The notes under the pieces: model-generated
The model's database searches: none
What the model was told of the DNA's origin: nothing
Seen by the model: the letters and a program-made list of their open reading frames with translations, nothing else
Program-made: the position numbers and the translations under genes
Shown: positions 29,663 to 37,543 of the stretch, piece after piece
Numbering within the stretch: position 1 is the first letter of the stretch
Layout: every line of letters starts with the position of its first letter
From: Actinoallomurus bryophytorum
GTDB lineage: Bacteria; Actinomycetota; Actinomycetes; Streptosporangiales; Streptosporangiaceae
Assembly: GCF_006716425.1 (NCBI RefSeq)
Contig: NZ_VFOZ01000001.1
Location: 4,960,001 to 5,024,000, forward strand
DNA length: 64,000 bases
Reading direction: 5' to 3'

Positions 29663-31516
29663 ATGCACACCCGCGCGGCGCGAGGCCGCACGACCGATAC
29701 GGGGCATCGCCGCCCCGGACTCCTGTCCCGCCGGGTGATGGGCGCCGCCGCCCTGGTCATCGTTCTCCTGGCCGCCGTGCTCCCCGGCGGGGCCGCCGCC
29801 GCGGCACCGTCTGTGGCCGTCCCGGGCCTGGGCCCTAACGTGCTCGTCTTCGACCCCGGCATGCCGCAGGCGGACATCCAGGCGGCCGTGGACGCGGTCG
29901 GCCGGCAGCAGGCCGACAACGAGATGGGCACCCAGCGCTACGCGCTGCTGTTCAAGCCGGGCGTGTACGGGTCCGCGGCCGATCCGCTGAAGTTCCAGGT
30001 CGGCTACTACACCGAGGTCGCCGGCCTCGGCCGGTCGCCGGGTGACGTGACGATCAACGGTTCGGTCGACGTCTTCAACCGCTGCCTGGCGCCGGACAAC
30101 TGCATCGCGCTGGTCAACTTCTGGCGCTCGCTGTCGAACCTGACCATCAACCCGGCCGGTGGGTCCGGGTGCCGCGCGGACACGGAGTTCTGGGCGGTGT
30201 CGCAGGCGGCGCCGCTGCGCCGGGTGAATATCACCGGGAACACCACGCTGATGGACTACTGCACCGCCGGGCCGCAGTACGCCAGCGGCGGATTCATCGC
30301 CGACTCCGCGGTCGCGGCATCGATCACCAACGGGTCGCAGCAGCAGTTCTACACGCGCGACAGCAGTATCGGAGGCTGGAGCAACGGCGTCTGGAACCAG
30401 GTCTTCTCCGGAGTGACGGGCGCGCCGGCGCAGTCGTTCCCCAGCCCGCCGTACACGACGCTGGCGACCACTCCGGTATCGAAGGAGAGGCCCTACCTCT
30501 ACCTCGACGGCTCGGGCGCGTACAACGTCTTCGTTCCGAGCGCCGCGCGGGATTCCAAGGGCACCACGTGGCAGACCGGTAGGACCCCGGGCCGCTCGTT
30601 GCCGCTGCGCGACTTCTTCGTCGCGCACCCCTCGGACTCCATCGCGAAGATCAACTCGGCGCTCGCGCAGGGGCGCGACCTGCTGTTCACCCCGGGCGTC
30701 TACGACGTCGCGCGCAGCATCGCGGTCAAGCGCGCCGGCACCGTGGTGCTGGGACTGGGCCTGCCGACGCTGACGGCGCAGCACGGCGCCGTCGCCCTGA
30801 CCGTCGCCGACGTACCGGGCGTCGACATCGCCGGGCTGACCATTGACGCCGGGCCGGTCGAGTCCCCGGCGCTGCTGCGGGTGGGCACGCCGCACGCCAG
30901 GCGCGGGTCGCGCGCGACCGACCCGACCGCTCTGCAGGACGTCTTCTTCCGCGTCGGCGGCCCGCACCTGGGCAAGGCGGCGACCAGCCTCCAGGTCAAC
31001 AGCGACCACACGATCCTCGATGACATCTGGGCGTGGCGCGCCGACCACGGCACCGGAGTGGGGTGGACGCGGAACACGGCCGGCACCGGCGTCGTCGTGA
31101 ACGGCGACGACGTGACCGCGACCGGTCTGTTCGTCGAGCACTACCAGAAGTACAACCTTGTGTGGAACGGCGAGCGCGGCCGGACGGTGTTCTTCCAGAA
31201 CGAGCTGCCCTACGACGCGCCCGACCAGACGGCCTGGCAGCACCACGGAGTGGACGGCTGGGCCGCCTACAAGGTCGCAGACCGCGTGCGTACGCACGCG
31301 GCATGGGGCCTGGGCAGCTACATCTACACCAACGTCGACCCGAGCCTGCACGCGACGAACGCCTTCGAGGTACCGGCGGCGCCGGGGGTGCGGATGCACG
31401 ACCTGCTCACCGTGTCACTCAACAAGGCGGGGACGATCGACCACGTGATCAATGGGGTCGGTGACCCGGTGACGCCGGCCTACCAGGGACCGAGCAACGT
31501 GGTCGCCTACCCCTGA
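29663..31516 (+). CDS. Large secreted double beta-helix protein, unknown activity
   Basis: A 617-residue exported protein with a long n-region and signal helix (LSRRVMGAAALVIVLLAAVL, cleaved near AAAAAP). The mature part contains two pectin-lyase-like right-handed beta-helix halves, like the GH55 laminarinase scaffold: the first with RYALLFKPGVYG, GLGRSPGDVTINGSVDVFN and FWRSLSNLTINP, the second with DLLFTPGVYDVARSIAV and TTGLFVEHYQKYNLVWNG-type strands. I recognise it as a widespread, well-conserved actinomycete family whose database names are inconsistent, and I cannot name its substrate. It is separated from the GH95-like operon by a terminator but may act on the same glycan. Confidence 0.75.
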   Translation: MHTRAARGRTTDTGHRRPGLLSRRVMGAAALVIVLLAAVLPGGAAAAAPSVAVPGLGPNVLVFDPGMPQADIQAAVDAVGRQQADNEMGTQRYALLFKPGVYGSAADPLKFQVGYYTEVAGLGRSPGDVTINGSVDVFNRCLAPDNCIALVNFWRSLSNLTINPAGGSGCRADTEFWAVSQAAPLRRVNITGNTTLMDYCTAGPQYASGGFIADSAVAASITNGSQQQFYTRDSSIGGWSNGVWNQVFSGVTGAPAQSFPSPPYTTLATTPVSKERPYLYLDGSGAYNVFVPSAARDSKGTTWQTGRTPGRSLPLRDFFVAHPSDSIAKINSALAQGRDLLFTPGVYDVARSIAVKRAGTVVLGLGLPTLTAQHGAVALTVADVPGVDIAGLTIDAGPVESPALLRVGTPHARRGSRATDPTALQDVFFRVGGPHLGKAATSLQVNSDHTILDDIWAWRADHGTGVGWTRNTAGTGVVVNGDDVTATGLFVEHYQKYNLVWNGERGRTVFFQNELPYDAPDQTAWQHHGVDGWAAYKVADRVRTHAAWGLGSYIYTNVDPSLHATNAFEVPAAPGVRMHDLLTVSLNKAGTIDHVINGVGDPVTPAYQGPSNVVAYP

Positions 31517-31529
31517 GCCGGTAGCCGAG

Positions 31530-31552
31530 CCGGGCCCCCGTCGGGGGCCCGG
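31530..31552. terminator. Bidirectional terminator between convergent genes
   Basis: CCGGGCCCCC (31530-31539) and GGGGGCCCGG (31543-31552) form a 10-bp all-GC stem with a 3-nt loop. It lies exactly between the stops of the beta-helix gene (31516) and the carboxylesterase gene (31562). Confidence 0.75.
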
Positions 31553-31561
31553 AAGCACCGC

Positions 31562-33046
31562 TCAGACGAGCCCGTCCCAGAGACGGCGTTCGTCGGCCCG
31601 CGGATCGTGCACCACGCGGGCGTCGTCGCCGTCGAACGTCATCACGGCGCGGGTCTCCGGGGCGTAAGCCGGCCAGCCCGGGTCGCCGTTCTCGGCGAAG
31701 GCCACCCAGCGGGCGTGCATGTCGTCCGCGAGCGTCTGCGGGGCATTCGGGCCGGTCAGCAGGTCCGTGCCCGGCGTTTCAAGCGTGTCGAAGACGAAAG
31801 CGATCTCCAGCGCGTGGCAGGCGCCCAGCCGGCCCACCGGCGTCGGCCAGGCGAACTCGTAGGCGTAGGTGGGGCTCGGCGCGTCCGCGCGTGCCTCGGC
31901 CAGCCGGATCGCCGGGACGCGGAAGAACCAGTCGGTGGTCATGGCGGCGAGGACGTCACCGGCCGACGCGTCCGGGCGGTTGCCCCTGTAGGTGTCCGCG
32001 ATCGCGGCATCGTAGCCGTGGAGGGCCAGCACGCCGCGGGCCAGCTCCGGTGTGATCGCGTCGAGGTAGTCCGTCGACGCGATGAACAGCCGGTACTCGT
32101 CGGTGGTGGTGCCGACCAGCATGGGGATGTCGTGGCCGGTACCCGCGCTGATCATGTCGATCGGCCGGGCGGTGAGCAGCTCGCCGTCCAGAACGGGCGG
32201 GAAGGCCATACCGGAGTCCACGACGGACTGACCCCACACGGCGGGGTCCGGGTTCGTGGTCGTGTCCTCGGAGATCGACCGCTGTGCCTCGATCAGCCGG
32301 TCCACGTCCACCGCGGCGAACGCCTCCGCGGTCGGTTCGACGCCGAGCCGCGCCGCCAGCTCCGCGGTGACGCGTGCCGCGTCGTCCCTGGTGACGGCGA
32401 TGTGGCCGGCGCCGCTCTGCGCGATCGCCTTGCCGAACAGGCCGCCGCCTGCGGCGACCGCCACCAATGTGGTCACACTCATCGCGCCGGCCGACTCGCC
32501 GAAGATCGTCACATTGCCCGGGTCGCCGCCGAACGCGGCGATGTTGTCCTGCACCCACGCCAGCGCGGCCAGCTGGTCACGGACGCCGAGGTTGGCCGGG
32601 GCGCCGGGCAGCAGCGCGAACCCGGGGGCGCCCAGCCGGTAGTTGACGCTGACCAGGACGACCCCGTCCCTGGCGAACGCCCGTCCGTCGCAGGTGGGGA
32701 CCGCGTTCGACCCGTAGACGAACGCACCGCCGTGGATCCAGACCATGACCGGCAGACCGCGGGCGCCCGGATCGGGCGTCCAGACGTTCACGTTGAGACA
32801 TTCGCCACCCGCGATGTTCGGGTCCGTCAGCAGCTCGTTGAACGGTCGCGGGTAGGGCGGCCTCGGCACGGTCGGGCCGAGCGTGACCGCGTCACGTACG
32901 CCGTCCCAGGCCGGCGCCGGTGCCGGCGCGCGGAACAGGGCGGGTCCGGTCGGCGCGTCGGCGTACGGGATGCCGAGGAACGCCATGACCCCGTCGACGG
33001 GCAGCCCGCGGATCTTGCCCTGCGTGGTGGCGGTGATCTCCTGCAT
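31562..33046 (-). CDS. Type-B carboxylesterase
   Basis: A 494-residue alpha/beta-hydrolase of the cholinesterase/para-nitrobenzyl-esterase family. Diagnostic parts are GECLNVNVWTP (type-B signature 2), oxyanion-hole GGAFVYGSN, nucleophile Ser in FGESAGAMS, the acid Glu in TTDEYRLF and catalytic His in GACHALEIAFVF. There is no signal peptide, so it acts in the cytoplasm on esters or carbamates. ATG 33046 gives the family-typical N-terminus (MQEITATTQGKIRG). It is monocistronic, transcribed leftward and followed by a strong hairpin. Confidence 0.93.
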   Translation of the reverse strand: MQEITATTQGKIRGLPVDGVMAFLGIPYADAPTGPALFRAPAPAPAWDGVRDAVTLGPTVPRPPYPRPFNELLTDPNIAGGECLNVNVWTPDPGARGLPVMVWIHGGAFVYGSNAVPTCDGRAFARDGVVLVSVNYRLGAPGFALLPGAPANLGVRDQLAALAWVQDNIAAFGGDPGNVTIFGESAGAMSVTTLVAVAAGGGLFGKAIAQSGAGHIAVTRDDAARVTAELAARLGVEPTAEAFAAVDVDRLIEAQRSISEDTTTNPDPAVWGQSVVDSGMAFPPVLDGELLTARPIDMISAGTGHDIPMLVGTTTDEYRLFIASTDYLDAITPELARGVLALHGYDAAIADTYRGNRPDASAGDVLAAMTTDWFFRVPAIRLAEARADAPSPTYAYEFAWPTPVGRLGACHALEIAFVFDTLETPGTDLLTGPNAPQTLADDMHARWVAFAENGDPGWPAYAPETRAVMTFDGDDARVVHDPRADERRLWDGLV

Positions 33047-33088
33047 GCCGACCAGGCTAACTCCGGCCCCGGCGGCAAAGCAGGGGCC

Positions 33089-33532
33089 CTAGCGGGGCAG
33101 TTTCACCACGGTCACGAAGAAGTCGTCGATCTGGCGCACTATCCGGATGAAGCTGTCGAAGTCCACCGGCTTGGTGACGTACGCGTTGGCGTGCAGGGCG
33201 TAGCTGTTGAGGATGTCCTCGTCCGCCTCCGACGTCGTCAGGACCACGACCGGGATGGAGCGCAGCTCCGGGTCGGCCTTGATGTCCCTGAGCACCTCGC
33301 GGCCGTCTTTGCGCGGGAGGTTGAGGTCGAGGAGGATCAGGTCGGGCCGGGCGGCGTTGGCGTACACGCCCTGCCTGCGGAGGTAGGCCGCGGCCTCCTC
33401 GCCGTCGCTGACGATGTTGAGGTTGTTCTTGACCTTGTTGTCGGCGAACGCCTCTTTCGTCAGGAGCACATCGCCCGGGTCGTCCTCCACGAGGAGCACC
33501 TCGATGGATTGCGAGCGGTCAGTCATCGTCAT
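33089..33532 (-). CDS. Stand-alone response regulator receiver (Rcp1-like)
   Basis: A 147-residue CheY-fold protein without an output domain: acidic pocket VEDDPGD, phospho-Asp69 in LILLDLNLP, Thr/Ser switch in [12 protein letters not shown] and Lys in YVTKPVDF. The extended PRKDGREVL and [13 protein letters not shown] features are typical of the Rcp1-type regulators that shuttle phosphate from CHASE3/phytochrome-like kinases. Its start lies inside the end of the kinase gene (14-bp overlap), so the two are made together. It should be the kinase's direct target. How it connects onward to the SpoIIE-type phosphatase of the same operon is not shown. Confidence 0.92.
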   Translation of the reverse strand: MTMTDRSQSIEVLLVEDDPGDVLLTKEAFADNKVKNNLNIVSDGEEAAAYLRRQGVYANAARPDLILLDLNLPRKDGREVLRDIKADPELRSIPVVVLTTSEADEDILNSYALHANAYVTKPVDFDSFIRIVRQIDDFFVTVVKLPR

Positions 33533-35150
33533 CTCCAGCGGGAAGGGTCCAGCGGATGGTCGTACCCGGGTGCTCCGGATCGGCGGGCTCGGAGACGTCG
33601 AGCCAGATCCGGCCGCCGTGGTGCTCGACGATCTTCTTGCACATCGCCAGGCCGATCCCGGTCCCGGTGTAGACGTCCTGAGGATGCAGGCGCTGGAAGA
33701 TGAGGAAGATCCGGTCGCCGTACTTGGCGTCGATCCCGATCCCGTTGTCGGAACAGGAGAACTCCCACATCTCGCCGTCCCGGCGGGCGCCGATGTGCAC
33801 CCGCGGTGGCTCCTCGCCGTGGAACTTCAGGGCGTTGCCGATGAGGTTCTGCAGGAGCTGGGTGTACTGGGTCTGGTCACCGGGCAGCGCCGGCAGCTCG
33901 TCCGCGGTCACCTCCGCCCCGGTCTCCTCGCGCAGCTGGGACACGCTGTACAGGGCACGGTCCAGGCATGCCTGCATGTTGACCGTCTGCTCGCGTCGCT
34001 CCAGGCGCCCGACGCGGGAGAAGTTCAGCAGGTCGTTGATGAGCACCTGCATCCGCTTGGCGCCGTCGACGGCGAAGTCGATGTACTGGCGGCCACGGTC
34101 GTCCAGCTTGTCGCTGTACTTGCGCTCGAGCATCTGGCAGAAGCTTGCCACCTTGCGCAGGGGCTCCTGCAGGTCGTGGCTGGCGACGTACGCGAACTGC
34201 TCCAGCTCGGCGTTGGACCGGCGCAGCTCGGTGGCCTGGTCGTCCAGCCGGCGGCGTGCCTCGGAGGTGAAACGCCACTCCTCCATGATGCGCTGCCGCA
34301 TGCCGTCGACGATGCTCGCGAGCTCGACGAACTCCACCGATCCGTGCACGTCGAGGGGATGGGCGAAGTCGCCGTGGGCCACCGCCCCGACGCTGCTCTC
34401 CAGGGCCGACAGCGGGCGGAGCACCGCCCGGCGGATCAGCCACGCGAGTCCGAGCGCGGACAGGACCGTGATCAGGACCGCGATGGCCAGGGACCAGTAG
34501 ACGTCGGTGGCCCTGGCCTTCAGCCGGGCCGCGAACCTGCCGTACAGCGCGGTCTGGTCCTTCTGCAGCGCCGCGTTGGTACTGCGGATCTCGGCGAACG
34601 GCTGCTCGCCGAAGTCGGGGGAGGAGCTCTTCGTGCCCTGGCGTACCGTCGCCGCCAGCGGATCGGCGTACTTCGTACGCCAGGCCGCCGCCGCCGCGTC
34701 CAGCGCCGCGACGTCCGCGCGCGAGCGGTCGGCGCCGGGCACACCACCGAGGAGGCGCCGCATGGTGGCCGAGGTACGGGCCTGTTCGGCGATCTTCTGG
34801 CGGTAGGTGGCGAGCGAGGCCGGGTCCCCGGAGGCCGCGTACGCGCGGATCGCCGTGTCCTGCTGGCCGATGGCGCCGCTCAGCTGGGGTTGCAGGAGCG
34901 CCGCGGGGACGATGCGTTCGGTGACGGTGTCGCGGATCATGGACTGGCGGTAGATCGCGACTCCGGCCACCGCCAGAGAAGAGATCAGCAGGATCGCCAC
35001 GATCAGGCCGCCGAGGCTGAACCACTGCCCGATCCGTACGCGGCCCAGCCGGCCTCTATCGTCCGCGTCCGTGCGCGGGACCATGATGGGCGGCCCGACG
35101 ATGCGCACCTCGGGCGCGGGCGCGTCCAGGCTCTCGCCGGTCGTCGTCAC
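33519..35150 (-). CDS. Membrane sensor histidine kinase with CHASE3-like sensor and HAMP
   Basis: A 543-residue sensor kinase. TM1 is near residues 40-65, followed by a helical extracellular domain of about 130 residues ([21 protein letters not shown] pattern, CHASE3-like). Then come TM2, HAMP ([20 protein letters not shown]), a coiled-coil stretch, HisKA with [12 protein letters not shown] (His near residue 325), and HATPase with N-box [10 protein letters not shown]1 DNGIGID and G2 [14 protein letters not shown]3 kinases with the SHDLQEPL box usually phosphorylate a single-domain receiver, which is encoded next (33089). The gene overlaps the upstream receiver-phosphatase gene by an ATGA. The stimulus is unknown. 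Confidence 0.93.
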   Translation of the reverse strand: MTTTGESLDAPAPEVRIVGPPIMVPRTDADDRGRLGRVRIGQWFSLGGLIVAILLISSLAVAGVAIYRQSMIRDTVTERIVPAALLQPQLSGAIGQQDTAIRAYAASGDPASLATYRQKIAEQARTSATMRRLLGGVPGADRSRADVAALDAAAAAWRTKYADPLAATVRQGTKSSSPDFGEQPFAEIRSTNAALQKDQTALYGRFAARLKARATDVYWSLAIAVLITVLSALGLAWLIRRAVLRPLSALESSVGAVAHGDFAHPLDVHGSVEFVELASIVDGMRQRIMEEWRFTSEARRRLDDQATELRRSNAELEQFAYVASHDLQEPLRKVASFCQMLERKYSDKLDDRGRQYIDFAVDGAKRMQVLINDLLNFSRVGRLERREQTVNMQACLDRALYSVSQLREETGAEVTADELPALPGDQTQYTQLLQNLIGNALKFHGEEPPRVHIGARRDGEMWEFSCSDNGIGIDAKYGDRIFLIFQRLHPQDVYTGTGIGLAMCKKIVEHHGGRIWLDVSEPADPEHPGTTIRWTLPAGDDDD

Positions 35151-36367
35151 TCGTGTCCTCCGCTCAGCAGCAGGATGGCCATGTCGTCGGTGAGCACGCC
35201 GCCGTTGAGGTCTTCGGCGTCGGTGACCAGCGTGTCGATCAGATCGTGCCCGGTCATGCCCTGGCGGAGAGCCCGGCGGGTGAGGTCCACCAGCCCCTCG
35301 GTGTCGAGCCGCCGTGAGCCGTCACCGATCCGGCCCTCGATCAGGCCGTCGGTGTAGAGCATCAGCGCCCACGGGCTCTGGAGCTCGATCACGGCGACCG
35401 GCCATTCGGCGTCGGCGAACAGCCCGAGGGCGGGGCCGCACGGATCCTCCGGCAGCGCCTCCACGCCGGAGCCGTTGAACAGCAGGGGGCGTGGATGCCC
35501 GGCGCGGTACATCGTCGCGCGCCGCCGATCCGGATGGATGGTGATCATGCACAGGGTCGTGAAGATCTCCTCGGTCCACCGCTCCAGCGTCAGGACCCGG
35601 TCCAGCGTGTCGAGCAACTCGCCACCCGTGAGACCCGCGAGCACCAGAGTGCGCCACGCCATGCGCAACCGGACCCCGAGTGACGCCTCGTCGGGGCCGT
35701 GCCCGCTCACATCGCCGATCATCAGGTGGACCGCACCGTCGGCGGTCTCGATCGTGTCGTAGAAGTCGCCGCCGAGGAGCGCGCGCCGCCGGCCCGGGCG
35801 GTACCGGCTGTGATGGCGCAGCGTCGTGTCCTGCAACTGCGGCACGGGGAGCAGACCCCGCGCCAGGCGGGTGTTCTCCCGGCTCAGGATGCGCGCCTCG
35901 GCCAGCTCGCGCTCGGACTCGTCGGCCCGCTTGCGTTCGATCGCGTACCGGACCGCGCGGGCCAGCAGCGGCGCGTCGACCTCCTGTTTGACCAGGTAGT
36001 CCTCTGCGCCGGCGGCGACCGCGGACACCCCGACCTGGGCGTCGTTGAGCCCGGTCAGGACGAGTACGGCGGCGCGCGGCGCCAGGCCGAGCACCTCACG
36101 CAACATGTCCAGGCCGTCCGCGTCCGGCAGCGACAGGTCCACCAGCACGCACTGGAAGGCGGTCGCGTCGGCGGCCAGCAGCTGCCGCGCCTCCCCGAAG
36201 CTGCGTGCCACGATCATGCGCGCGTCGAGCTCCCCGTCGTCGAGGAACTCCTGGACGAGGAGCGCGTCCCCCAGGTCGTCCTCGATCAACAGGATCTCGA
36301 GTGCGTCCTGACCCACCAGCGGCAAGAGGGATCGATCAACAGTCCGCACTGCCACCAGGCCTTTCAT
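35147..36367 (-). CDS. Receiver-SpoIIE PP2C-type phosphatase
   Basis: A 406-residue response regulator with an N-terminal receiver (EDDLGD, phospho-Asp77 in VLVDLSLP, Lys in DYLVKQEV), a coiled-coil linker (ERKRADESERELAEARILSR), and a PP2C/SpoIIE serine phosphatase domain with metal-binding GGDFYDT, GDVSGHGPDEASLG and late DDMAILLLS. This is the RsbU/RssB-like class that dephosphorylates an anti-anti-sigma factor when its receiver is phosphorylated. No anti-sigma/antagonist genes lie in the window, so the partner-switch components must be elsewhere. It is first in a three-gene coupled operon with the kinase and receiver. Confidence 0.93.
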   Translation of the reverse strand: MKGLVAVRTVDRSLLPLVGQDALEILLIEDDLGDALLVQEFLDDGELDARMIVARSFGEARQLLAADATAFQCVLVDLSLPDADGLDMLREVLGLAPRAAVLVLTGLNDAQVGVSAVAAGAEDYLVKQEVDAPLLARAVRYAIERKRADESERELAEARILSRENTRLARGLLPVPQLQDTTLRHHSRYRPGRRRALLGGDFYDTIETADGAVHLMIGDVSGHGPDEASLGVRLRMAWRTLVLAGLTGGELLDTLDRVLTLERWTEEIFTTLCMITIHPDRRRATMYRAGHPRPLLFNGSGVEALPEDPCGPALGLFADAEWPVAVIELQSPWALMLYTDGLIEGRIGDGSRRLDTEGLVDLTRRALRQGMTGHDLIDTLVTDAEDLNGGVLTDDMAILLLSGGHE

Positions 36368-36624
36368 CGTCGTGGGCGCGGGGGGAGCACCTGGCTCTGA
36401 TCAGGACACGGCGCGACGCCACGCCTGAGTGAGAAGGAACGGCAACGTGACTCGCCCCTGAGGAGGGCGCATCACCCCATGCCACGTCCGCTCCCTGACC
36501 CCGCAACCGCCTGCACGCTCCCGCACCCCGAGCGGAAAGCCCGCCAGTCTGCTACCGAGAGTGCCACGATACCGGGGCAATTGCTGCCCGACAACAGAAC
36601 CCCTCGCCAGGCGAGAGCGTCGGC
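36368..36624. promoter_or_regulatory. 257-bp intergenic region upstream of the signalling operon
   Basis: This holds the promoter of the leftward phosphatase/kinase operon and the region downstream of the methyltransferase. A plus-strand ORF begins at 36479 about 12 nt after AGGAGG, but it runs into the methyltransferase's 3' end and shows no family similarity, so it is not called. No clear hairpin was seen. Confidence 0.35.
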
Positions 36625-37470
36625 TCAGGCCTTGCGGGCGACCCCGCCTACGAGGGCGCGGTGGATCGGGACCAGACCACCGGCGGTGGAGCCGATCTGC
36701 TGATCGCCCTCCGGGTACGGGCGCCAGAGTGGCAACGGCACCAGCCCCGGTTCGAGGAGTTCGAGGCCCTCGAAGTACCGGAGGATCTCCTCGCGCGTCC
36801 GCCATCGCCCGGTGCCGAAGCGTTCGTTGAAGAGCTTCTCGCTCGCGGCGGCCTGCTCGGCGACCTCGGGATGCTCCGCGCCCGGGTTGTGGAAGTGGGT
36901 GATCGCCACGTGGCTCCCCGCGGAGGCCGCGCCGGCGACGCGTTCGACGATGCCCGCGGGATCCTCGTGGTCGTTGAGGTGGTGCAGGATCGCGAAGAAC
37001 AGCAGCCCGACGGGCCGTTCGAAGTCGATGAGCTGCCGGACCTCGGGGTGGTTCAGGATCGCCTCCGGCCGGCGGATGTCGGCCTCCACGATCGCGGTGG
37101 TCCCGTCACGGGCGAGCAGCGCACGGCCGTGTGTGAGAACGATCGGGTCGCTGTCGACGTAGACCACGTGCGTCTCCGGGGCGATCCGCTGGGCGATCTC
37201 GTGCACGTTTCCCTGGGTGGGCAGACCGGAGCCGAAGTCGAGAAACTGCCGGATGCCCATCTCTTCGGTCAGATGGCGGACGACGCGCTGGAGGAAGTCC
37301 CTGTTGGCACGGGACGTGATCGGGGCCTCAGGGACGATCTTCAGCGTCATCTCGGCGACCTGCCGGTCGATGGCGAAGTTGTCCTTGCCGCCGAGCATGT
37401 AGTCATAGACCCGGGCGATGCTGGGCACGGTCACGTCGACGTCTGGGGGGACCCGCTCGTCCTCGGACAT
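36625..37470 (-). CDS. DUF574-type SAM-dependent methyltransferase
   Basis: A 281-residue enzyme of the Methyltransf_19/DUF574 family, very common in Streptomyces and relatives. It has the family entry VTVPSIARVYDYMLGGKDNF, TSRANRDFLQRVVRHL, the SAM-binding loop IRQFLDFGSGLPTQGNVHE, then VVYVDSDPIV and LLFFAILHHL. The natural substrate in this family is undefined. ATG 37470 is chosen because GGGGGAGG lies 7 nt upstream; the frame extends further but has no signal there. It stands alone between the signalling operon and the fucosidase gene. Confidence 0.9.
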   Translation of the reverse strand: MSEDERVPPDVDVTVPSIARVYDYMLGGKDNFAIDRQVAEMTLKIVPEAPITSRANRDFLQRVVRHLTEEMGIRQFLDFGSGLPTQGNVHEIAQRIAPETHVVYVDSDPIVLTHGRALLARDGTTAIVEADIRRPEAILNHPEVRQLIDFERPVGLLFFAILHHLNDHEDPAGIVERVAGAASAGSHVAITHFHNPGAEHPEVAEQAAASEKLFNERFGTGRWRTREEILRYFEGLELLEPGLVPLPLWRPYPEGDQQIGSTAGGLVPIHRALVGGVARKA

Positions 37471-37543
37471 GACGCCTCCCCCTGATATGTCATCCGGCCT
37501 GTCGATGATCAAAGATAGGGGACGACGCCCGAAAGGTCGGCTG

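Noticed and set aside
36479-36703. Small plus-strand ORF (74 codons) downstream of AGGAGG
   Set aside because: Spacing is too long (about 12 nt), the composition is non-specific, and it runs into the methyltransferase on the other strand.
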